This document shows, piece after piece, positions 1 to 5,099 of a stretch of DNA of 5,099 bases. This stretch comes from an uncultured Bacillota bacterium (GTDB lineage Bacteria > Bacillota > Clostridia > Christensenellales > UBA1242): assembly GCA_945921365.1 (NCBI GenBank), contig CAMEKL010000040.1, forward strand, positions 1 through 5,099, read 5' to 3'. Positions within the stretch are counted from its first letter, which is position 1. Each line of letters opens with the position of its first letter. Made by a program: the position numbers and the translations under genes. Below the pieces are notes generated by a model. It saw nothing but the letters and a program-made list of their open reading frames with translations. It ran no database searches and was not told the origin of the DNA.

Positions 1-1661
1 TTCAAGAAAGTGAAACTCAAAATTTTGAAATAGTTAAAGTTAAAAATGCTGATGAACTTGAAAAAATAAAAAAATATATTAAAGAAGAAAAAAAATTTGC
101 ATTTAATCTTGATGAGAAAGGAAACCTTAAATTTTCTGCAACACAAAACATTGAATATCAAATTTCAAGCGAAATTTCTCTTTTTAATAACTCAATAAAC
201 GTTGAAAGCGCCTTATTCTCTTTGAAAGAAATATTTAAAAATAAAAATATTTTAAAAATTTGTTATGATTTAAAAAAACATAAGCATTTGCTTTATAAAT
301 TTAATGTTGAAATTGATGGAGAAGTTTTTGATATTCAAATTGCAAATTATCTGTTAAATAATGGATTATCAGAAAATGTTTATAAATCTACAACATTATA
401 TTTTGAAAGTTATAAAACACTTAATGAGGAAATGAAAAATTTAGGAGTTTTAAATGTTTTCAATAATATTGATATTCCTCTTGTTGATGTTTTATATAAT
501 ATGGAAAAAGATGGACTATTTATTGATAAAAATGCTCTTAAAAATGTTAAAGAACGCCTTTCAAATGAACTTGAAATATTAACAAACAAAATTTACGAAC
601 TTGCTGGAGAAACGTTTAAAATAAACTCCCCTAAAGCTCTTTCTTGCATCTTATTTGACAAACTAAAATTAGTTAGCAATAACAATGCAAAAAGATCAAC
701 AAGCGTTGAAATTTTAACTCAAATTGAAGAGCAACATGAAATTGTTTCGGAAATTTTGAGATATAGGAAAGTTCAAAAACTCTTAACAACATATGTTGAA
801 CCTTTTTCTCTTTTAGCGGAAAAAGATGGTGGCTTTATTCACACAACATATTCTCAAACACTCACCTCAACTGGAAGAATTTCTTCCAGCGAACCAAATT
901 TACAAAATCTTCCAATTAGAGATGAAGAAGGAAAAAATTTGAGAGAACTCTTTGTTTCACGATATAATGACGGAAATATAGTTTCAGCTGACTACAATCA
1001 AGTTGAGCTTCGCCTTATGGCTCATTACAGTCAAGATTCAAATATGATTGATGCTTATAAACAAGGTAAAGACATTCATGCAAGCACAGCGTCACTTATC
1101 TTTAATAAACCACTAAATGAAATAACTCCTAATGAAAGAAGAATGGCAAAAAGCGTTAATTTTGGAATTATTTATGGCATAAGCGAATATGGGCTTTCAC
1201 AAAACTTAAATATAAGTGTTATGAAGGCAAAAAATTATATTGAAAGATATTTCCTCTCTTTCCCAAATGTTAAAAACTATATGAACGATTGCATTGCTAT
1301 TGCAAAAGAAAAAGGATATGTTAAAACACTTTTTGGAAGAATTAGAAAAATTCCAGAGCTTAATTCTCCAAACAAAAACATTGTTAAATTTGGAGAGCGT
1401 GTTGCAATAAACACTCCACTTCAAGGAACTGGAGCAGATATCATCAAAATAGCAATGGTTAGAGTGTTTAAGAAGTTTAAAGAAAACAATCTTAAAGCAA
1501 AATTAGTTCTTCAAATTCACGATGAACTTGTTGTTGATTGCCCAAGAGATGAAGTTAATAAGGTTAAAGAAATCTTAAACACAGAAATGACAAATGTTGT
1601 TAATTTAAGTGTTAATCTTCCTGTTGAAATATCAAACGGAAAAACACTTAAGGACTGTTAG
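1..1661 (+). CDS. polA: DNA polymerase I, C-terminal two-thirds (5' end outside window)
   Basis: Family A DNA polymerase, which fills gaps in lagging-strand processing and excision repair. The frame is open from base 3 to the TAG at 1659-1661, giving 552 visible residues; the N-terminal 5'-nuclease domain (about 300 residues in the family) lies upstream. Residues about 25-150 are a 3'-5' exonuclease-like fold without its catalytic acids. The rest is the polymerase: GRISS..PNLQNLP (Arg292), motif A DYNQVELR (Asp330, Glu335), motif B with Arg379, Lys383, Phe387 and Tyr391 in the four-residue spacing of E. coli R754/K758/F762/Y766, and motif C QIHDELV (His506, Asp507, Glu508). All polymerase catalytic residues are present, so synthesis should be intact. 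The C-terminus reads GKTLKDC; many homologues have a tryptophan (GKNW-type) here, and no Trp occurs in the visible part. A TTG at 222 is internal, not a start. Convergent with the small minus-strand gene downstream, with overlapping stop codons. Confidence 0.97.
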   Translation, partial: QESETQNFEIVKVKNADELEKIKKYIKEEKKFAFNLDEKGNLKFSATQNIEYQISSEISLFNNSINVESALFSLKEIFKNKNILKICYDLKKHKHLLYKFNVEIDGEVFDIQIANYLLNNGLSENVYKSTTLYFESYKTLNEEMKNLGVLNVFNNIDIPLVDVLYNMEKDGLFIDKNALKNVKERLSNELEILTNKIYELAGETFKINSPKALSCILFDKLKLVSNNNAKRSTSVEILTQIEEQHEIVSEILRYRKVQKLLTTYVEPFSLLAEKDGGFIHTTYSQTLTSTGRISSSEPNLQNLPIRDEEGKNLRELFVSRYNDGNIVSADYNQVELRLMAHYSQDSNMIDAYKQGKDIHASTASLIFNKPLNEITPNERRMAKSVNFGIIYGISEYGLSQNLNISVMKAKNYIERYFLSFPNVKNYMNDCIAIAKEKGYVKTLFGRIRKIPELNSPNKNIVKFGERVAINTPLQGTGADIIKIAMVRVFKKFKENNLKAKLVLQIHDELVVDCPRDEVNKVKEILNTEMTNVVNLSVNLPVEISNGKTLKDC

Positions 1662-1852
1662 AAAGGGAAAAATGAAGTTCTAAACGCCCCACCGCATGAA
1701 TTACATGTGTTGCATCCACATGAATTTTGACCTGTTAAAAATAATAGAAGTAAAAGAAGAATATTTGTGTTTGTTGCAAGGTCTGTGTCTGTTGCGGCGG
1801 CAAGAACTCCAATTAAAAGAATTAGTAAAATTTGTTGAGATGTATCTGTCAT
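1658..1852 (-). CDS. Small hydrophobic protein with C-terminal four-cysteine cluster, family unknown
   Basis: A 64-residue protein I do not recognise. Two very hydrophobic runs are visible: residues 8-20 (ILLILLIGVLAAA) and 31-39 (a Leu-rich block), separated by a polar TDTD..TNTN linker. A tail with Cys45, Cys47, Cys50 and Cys53 (CGCNTCNSCGG) follows, ending in FRTSFFPF. The hydrophobic runs are short for classical membrane spans, so a membrane-associated hairpin or a surface- or coat-type peptide is possible. The four cysteines could bind metal or form disulfides. Evidence that it is real: an ATG preceded by GGAGGT at a 5-nt spacing, a composition unlike a random shadow, and a compact fit between polA and the divergent arsR-like gene. 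It resembles in style the tiny Cys/Gly/Leu-rich proteins of Firmicutes (some linked to sporulation), but that is only an impression. Its TAA overlaps the polA TAG on the other strand. No convincing promoter was found upstream. Confidence 0.68.
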   Translation of the reverse strand: MTDTSQQILLILLIGVLAAATDTDLATNTNILLLLLLFLTGQNSCGCNTCNSCGGAFRTSFFPF

Positions 1853-1857
1853 TTTCT

Positions 1858-1863
1858 ACCTCC
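1858..1863 (-). promoter_or_regulatory. Strong Shine-Dalgarno site of the small Cys-rich gene
   Basis: On the minus strand GGAGGT lies 5 nt before the ATG at 1852-1850. It matches the anti-Shine-Dalgarno end of 16S rRNA almost fully. It is the main evidence that the 64-residue minus-strand frame is translated, since the plus-strand frame over the same bases has no such site. Confidence 0.75.
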
Positions 1864-1938
1864 ATTTATATTTTCATATTTCGACCTATTTCTTTAAATT
1901 TTGTCATTAGCAAAATAAAAATATGTATTAAAATGCCT

Positions 1939-1972
1939 TTGTAATCAAGCTATAAATTTATATGAATAGAAT
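1939..1972 (+). promoter_or_regulatory. Candidate promoter of the arsR-like gene
   Basis: A possible sigma-A pair is TTGTAA (1939-1944) and TATGAA (1961-1966) with a 16-nt spacer. An alternative -10 is TAGAAT (1967-1972), which has no good -35 partner. Transcription would start about 20-30 nt before the ATG at 2000. In such AT-rich DNA chance matches are frequent, so this is tentative. A perfect 12-bp palindrome, TATAAATTTATA, sits inside at 1951-1962. Confidence 0.3.
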
Positions 1973-1986
1973 ATTTTGCTTGTTAC
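1941..1986. repeat. Imperfect inverted repeat, candidate ArsR operator
   Basis: GTAATCAAGC (1941-1950) is mirrored by GCTTGTTAC (1978-1986), a nine-pair match with one unpaired base and a 27-nt centre. The centre holds the palindrome TATAAATTTATA (1951-1962) and an ATATGAA half-site (1960-1966) like those in SmtB/ArsR-family operators. The repeat covers the likely arsR-like promoter and lies between two divergent genes, so autoregulation is plausible. Assignment as an operator is inference from position and symmetry. Confidence 0.35.
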
Positions 1987-1988
1987 TA

Positions 1989-1994
1989 AAAGGA
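1989..1994 (+). promoter_or_regulatory. Ribosome binding site fixing the arsR-like start
   Basis: AAAGGA lies 5 nt before ATG at 2000-2002. A TTG at 1976 in the same frame has no such site, and the site itself lies downstream of it, so the ATG is preferred. Confidence 0.65.
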
Positions 1995-1999
1995 TAAAA

Positions 2000-2335
2000 A
2001 TGGAAAGAAAATTTTTAATATTAAATGAAAAATCAAAATTTGAAATTCAAAATTATCTACCAAACCCAAATCAAACTGAAAAACTTGCAAATTTTTTTCA
2101 AATTTTTTCAGATGAAACAAGAATTAAGATAATTTCCTGCCTTGCAATGAGTGAAATGTGCGTCAATGATATTTCGAATCTATTAAAAATAAACCAAACA
2201 ACAATTTCACATCAACTTAAATTTTTAAAAACTCAAGGAATTATCTCGTGCAAAAGAAATGGAAAGATAATAATCTATAGTCTTAAAAATCAACAAACAA
2301 ACGACATTATGCTCTATGCTGTTAATGCAATTTAA
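2000..2335 (+). CDS. ArsR/SmtB-family winged-helix transcriptional regulator
   Basis: A 111-residue DNA-binding protein, the usual length for the family. The order of elements is a variable N-terminal arm (1-25); the first core helix with SDETRIKIISCL (37-48, matching the family DPTRLRIL pattern); EMCVNDISNLLKI (52-64); recognition helix NQTTISHQLKFLKTQG (65-80); the wing ISCKRNGKIIIYSL (82-95); and a final helix. Such proteins dimerise and leave the operator when they sense metal or a redox or other signal. Here the sensing site is unclear: the alpha-3 pattern ELCVCD is EMCVND (one Cys, Cys54), and the SmtB-type Asp/His ligands after the wing are replaced (KNQQTND). Cys47 and Cys84 are the other cysteines. 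The gene is divergent from the small Cys-rich gene and ends at a shared terminator. The effector and the regulated genes are unknown; autoregulation through the upstream repeat, or control of the small gene, is a guess. Confidence 0.9.
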   Translation: MERKFLILNEKSKFEIQNYLPNPNQTEKLANFFQIFSDETRIKIISCLAMSEMCVNDISNLLKINQTTISHQLKFLKTQGIISCKRNGKIIIYSLKNQQTNDIMLYAVNAI

Positions 2336-2344
2336 ATTTTGCAT

Positions 2345-2374
2345 AAAAAAATCCACAAATGCGTGGATTTTTTT
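2345..2374. terminator. Bidirectional intrinsic terminator between arsR-like gene and secF
   Basis: A perfect 12-bp stem pairs seven A plus TCCAC (2345-2356) with GTGGA plus seven T (2363-2374), with a 6-nt loop, AAATGC. Read on either strand it gives a hairpin ending in seven U. It starts 9 nt after the arsR-like stop and 8 nt after the secF stop, so it should end both convergent transcripts. The G+C part of the stem is short (five pairs with three or four G-C), so efficiency may be moderate. Confidence 0.85.
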
Positions 2375-2382
2375 AAATATTT

Positions 2383-3333
2383 TTATTTTTTCTTGAGATT
2401 GATTTTTTCAAACAAATATGGAACTGCATAGAATGTTGAAAGTGCAGAAATTATAACTCCCATAAGAGCTGGAATTGCAAATGCTCTCATTTGCAAACTT
2501 CCAAGACCAGCAATCAAAACACAAGCAATGATTGAAATTATGCAAGTTAGAGCTAATATTGCAAAAGATTTTTTATCAACCAAAATAAGTTTGTCATGCT
2601 TTGAAAGTGTTTTATATTCATCAATCTTGTTAATTGACTTAAATTCTGCAAAGAATATCAACTTAAAGATTGTTGAAATTGCAAAGGAAACCATAATTGC
2701 AATGCAGAATGAAAAACTAACAGGAACTCTGCAAATAATTGTAAGAGCAATAGTTGAAATGATTTCACCAAGAGCTGAAATTAAGTATACAAGCGCAGAA
2801 GTCAAATTATATCTAATCAACAAGTAAACAAATGCAAGAACAATAGTTGCAGAAAGTGCAATAGATGCCATTTTTGTTTGATAAGATGCTGTTTCTTCGA
2901 ATATATTTGCTGTTACATAATTCTTTTCAAGAATATCATTTGAATTATATCCTAAATCTGTGTTTAATTCAGCAACAATTTCGTCATTTATTGAAGCATC
3001 TTTGTTTAAAATTTTTGCAACAATCGCATTTCCAAATGCAGTTTCAGATTTCTCATATAAAGAAATTTCAACGTTATGCTTATTAGCCAAAGCGTCAATT
3101 TTACTTTTGAAATTGTTAAACACTTCTTCATTGTTAATGTCTTCACTTGTAACAACTGTGAGTGTGGTTCCGCCAGCGTAGTCATAATCTGCCTTAAAAC
3201 CAACAAATGAAACAACAAAAACTGCAGAAATCAAAATTGCAAGCAGTGCAAAAAGAAAATATTTAGCGTGAGCAATAAAGTTTACATTAGAATTTTTAAT
3301 TTTTTTATTAAGTGAAAAATCAGCCAATTTCAT
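2383..3333 (-). CDS. secF: Protein translocase subunit SecF, divergent
   Basis: A 316-residue membrane subunit of the SecDF complex, which assists late steps of export through SecYEG. The length is normal for a separate SecF. It has TM1 at about 25-45; a periplasmic-side domain beginning with the signature DYDYAGGTTL (49-58, cf. family DFTGGT); then five membrane segments at about 155-173, 177-200, 205-229, 256-276 and 282-305. IRYNLTSALVYLISALGEI (173-191) matches the family IRFRW..AL....LLHDV region, but HD is GE. The TM4 motif that normally reads N-D-[ST]-x-V-V-F-D-R-I is here F-K-L-I-F-F-A-E-F-K, with Lys224 at the Asp position; the conserved Arg before TM5 also seems replaced (Ser256). 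ATG at 3333 is chosen, with GGGAGG 9 nt upstream; a TTG directly before it (3336) is an alternative. The gene overlaps the secD end by 14 bp, implying co-transcription and translational coupling. Confidence 0.9.
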   Translation of the reverse strand: MKLADFSLNKKIKNSNVNFIAHAKYFLFALLAILISAVFVVSFVGFKADYDYAGGTTLTVVTSEDINNEEVFNNFKSKIDALANKHNVEISLYEKSETAFGNAIVAKILNKDASINDEIVAELNTDLGYNSNDILEKNYVTANIFEETASYQTKMASIALSATIVLAFVYLLIRYNLTSALVYLISALGEIISTIALTIICRVPVSFSFCIAIMVSFAISTIFKLIFFAEFKSINKIDEYKTLSKHDKLILVDKKSFAILALTCIISIIACVLIAGLGSLQMRAFAIPALMGVIISALSTFYAVPYLFEKINLKKK

Positions 3334-4612
3334 CAACCCCTTCCTCCCTTGTTAAATTGAGTCTTTTATTATTTGATTTATTAAAAGCAAGATAACTAAA
3401 AGCAAGTGTTCTTGTTATAACAAGTGAAATAACCAATGAAAGAATTGAACAAACAAAAAGTGACATTCCAAACGCTTTGAGCGCTCCACCACCAATAAGG
3501 AATGTGAACAAGCCTAAAACAGCAAAAACAACAGAAACATCAACAATTACTAAATTACTTTTGTTGAATCCATTTTTAAAAGATGTTGAAATTTTTCTAC
3601 CAATTGCATATTCTTTTTTAATATTTTCAAAAATGTAAATATGAGCAAAAGCGAATAAAATTAGTGATAAAACTAAGCCAGCAAGACCTGCAATTGATAA
3701 CTCAAAATAATCAATAGTTTGCATTAAGAATAAGGAAAGCCCAGTAAACATTACCAGTGAAACAAGTGCAAGAAGTCCCAATTCTCTATATCTGACAACA
3801 AGAAGAATAACAAGAGCAAGAAGAAGAACACCACTTGCAATGGCAGCTCCAAGCATGATATGATTTTGAGTTTTAAATGTTGACACTTCACCAAATGTGT
3901 TAACAACAAGTGGTAAACTTCCAGAACGCAATTGAATTGCAAGTGAATTTGCATAAGCTTCAGTCATGCTTGTTGAAGAGATAAACATATAGCCTGCTGT
4001 AACATTTTCTGAAATTTGAAGCTGGAAGAATGAAGAATCATCATCGCCTCTAAAGAAATAAATAGTTACACTGTTTGAAGATGTTGCACTCTTTGTTGCA
4101 GTTTCAAGAGCATTTTTGCCTTCATCATCAAACAAAACATATGCACCCCACTGATAATCATAAGCTGATGTTTGATATTGAGTTGCATAAACACTTTTTA
4201 CATTTCTTCCAGAAATAATAACGTCTGAACTGGCATCTGAACTTGTTCTAATTTTAAGTTCTCCAGCACCTATTGAAGTTAAAATTGACTCAATTGAATC
4301 ACTTTTTGGTGCTTCAACTCTAATTTTACCATCACTAGATTTAAAGACTTTTGCGTCTCTAACATTATATGAGTTTAAAATACTTTCAATTTCAAGAACA
4401 GTTTTATCATATTTTTCTTCATCTTCAAAGCCAGTTGTATTATAGTCTGCATAATAGCCACCATTAAAATCAAGGCTTTCGTTTAATGCTCTTGCAAATC
4501 CAACAAACTCATAGTTTCTTCCTGCGACATTAAAAGACAAGAAAGAAAAGAGAATTGCAAGAAACGCAACAACACTTATAATTGAAATTTTTATAATTGC
4601 TTTCTTTTTCAT
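3320..4612 (-). CDS. secD: Protein translocase subunit SecD, divergent
   Basis: A 430-residue partner of SecF. TM1 is at 8-27; a large extracytoplasmic domain covers about 28-250, with SLDFNGG (46-52, cf. family LDLxGG) and the conserved LRSGSLPL (228-235); five segments follow at about 252-273, 278-297, 303-327, 354-374 and 380-405. After TM4 comes IFENIKKEYAIGRKI..SFKNGF, matching family IFERI+EE...G+.....F..GF; D358 and the FG..L..C...SL..S...TR end are also typical. The family motif V-D-A-N-V-L-I-F-E is here A-F-A-H-I-Y-I-F-E, so Phe322 replaces the TM4 aspartate and His324 the asparagine. The GPxLG motif before TM2 is also absent (STFKTQNH). The start is ATG 4612, with AAAAGGT 8 nt upstream and a typical MKKK..hydrophobic N-terminus. 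A TTG at 4672 would put the -35 box of the promoter in the gene. Shorter than E. coli SecD but in the range of Gram-positive separate SecD proteins. Confidence 0.92.
   Translation of the reverse strand: MKKKAIIKISIISVVAFLAILFSFLSFNVAGRNYEFVGFARALNESLDFNGGYYADYNTTGFEDEEKYDKTVLEIESILNSYNVRDAKVFKSSDGKIRVEAPKSDSIESILTSIGAGELKIRTSSDASSDVIISGRNVKSVYATQYQTSAYDYQWGAYVLFDDEGKNALETATKSATSSNSVTIYFFRGDDDSSFFQLQISENVTAGYMFISSTSMTEAYANSLAIQLRSGSLPLVVNTFGEVSTFKTQNHIMLGAAIASGVLLLALVILLVVRYRELGLLALVSLVMFTGLSLFLMQTIDYFELSIAGLAGLVLSLILFAFAHIYIFENIKKEYAIGRKISTSFKNGFNKSNLVIVDVSVVFAVLGLFTFLIGGGALKAFGMSLFVCSILSLVISLVITRTLAFSYLAFNKSNNKRLNLTREEGVDEIG
3343..3348 (-). promoter_or_regulatory. Ribosome binding site of secF inside the secD tail
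   Basis: GGGAGG on the minus strand is 9 nt before the ATG at 3333-3331 and lies within the last codons of secD. The neighbourhood is purine-rich (AAGGGAGGAAGGGG). It would also serve the TTG at 3336 (6-nt gap), so the start is uncertain by one codon. Confidence 0.65.
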
Positions 4613-4620
4613 AATTGTAT

Positions 4621-4627
4621 ACCTTTT
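4621..4627 (-). promoter_or_regulatory. Ribosome binding site fixing the secD start
   Basis: AAAAGGT on the minus strand is 8 nt before ATG at 4612-4610. With the promoter directly upstream it supports this start over the in-frame TTG 60 bases earlier. Confidence 0.6.
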
Positions 4628-4643
4628 AATAAATTTCCAATAG

Positions 4644-5099
<456 letters not shown>

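Noticed and set aside
222..224. TTG as the start of polA
   Set aside because: The frame is open back to base 3 and encodes the start of the exonuclease-like domain, so the gene simply enters from the window edge.
1206..1424. 72-residue minus-strand frame inside polA
   Set aside because: Antisense to polymerase motifs B and following; no start signal.
1704..1722. CATGTG / CACATG hairpin after polA as a polA terminator
   Set aside because: Only six pairs, no T run follows, and it arises inside codons of the small gene; the nearby CATGAATT direct repeat comes from two Asn-Ser-Cys-Gly codon groups.
1696..1944. 82-residue plus-strand open frame opposite the small Cys-rich gene
   Set aside because: No ribosome binding site before its ATG, no recognisable domain, and it overlaps the better supported minus-strand gene.
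1864..1948. Promoter for the small minus-strand gene (TTGATT at 1948-1943 with AT-rich -10 options)
   Set aside because: No -10 hexamer at 16-18 nt fits well (CATATT at 17), and no sporulation sigma pattern is clear, so it is not listed as a feature.
1976..1999. Eight-codon extension of the arsR-like gene to a TTG
   Set aside because: AAAGGA is placed correctly for the ATG at 2000, and the extension would cover the ribosome binding site.
2528..3218. Several 70-100 residue open frames within secF on both strands
   Set aside because: They lack ribosome binding sites and motifs and lie wholly inside the clearly coding secF frame.

Overview
The window is AT-rich (about 30% G+C by eye) and densely coded, with standard-code genes: TGA is a real stop for ligA and secD, and the single tryptophan seen is encoded by TGG. 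The layout suggests a low-GC Gram-positive (Firmicutes/Clostridia-type) bacterium, probably a divergent or uncultured lineage. The supporting signs are a Klenow-type polymerase with a dead proofreading domain, an NAD+-dependent ligase, separate secD and secF genes, and strong GGAGG ribosome binding sites. This taxonomic reading is inference, since no marker is diagnostic.

Left part (1-1852): the 3' two-thirds of polA (DNA polymerase I, + strand) meets a small minus-strand gene head-on. That gene encodes a 64-residue protein with two short, very hydrophobic stretches and a C-terminal four-cysteine cluster. The two stop codons overlap. Its start has a textbook Shine-Dalgarno sequence, which is the main reason to believe it is real. 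Middle part (1853-2374): a divergent intergenic region of about 150 bp, holding an inverted repeat and a weak candidate promoter, leads to an ArsR-like winged-helix regulator (+). A perfect 12-bp hairpin flanked by A and T runs then acts as a bidirectional terminator. Right part (2383-5099, minus strand): ligA (3' end only), secD and secF follow one another. secD and secF overlap by 14 bp and are probably co-transcribed from a near-consensus sigma-A promoter. Its -35 box contains the ligA stop codon.

PolA and LigA act together in Okazaki-fragment processing and repair. SecD and SecF form the accessory membrane complex of the Sec translocon. The most interesting observation is that both SecD and SecF keep their family architecture but lack the intramembrane aspartates of TM4 that are linked to proton coupling in studied SecDF proteins (Phe in SecD, Lys in SecF, by hand alignment). 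Second is the small cysteine-rich hydrophobic protein, divergent from an ArsR-type regulator that itself lacks the usual metal-ligand patterns. I see no RNA gene, CRISPR array, insertion sequence or attachment site.
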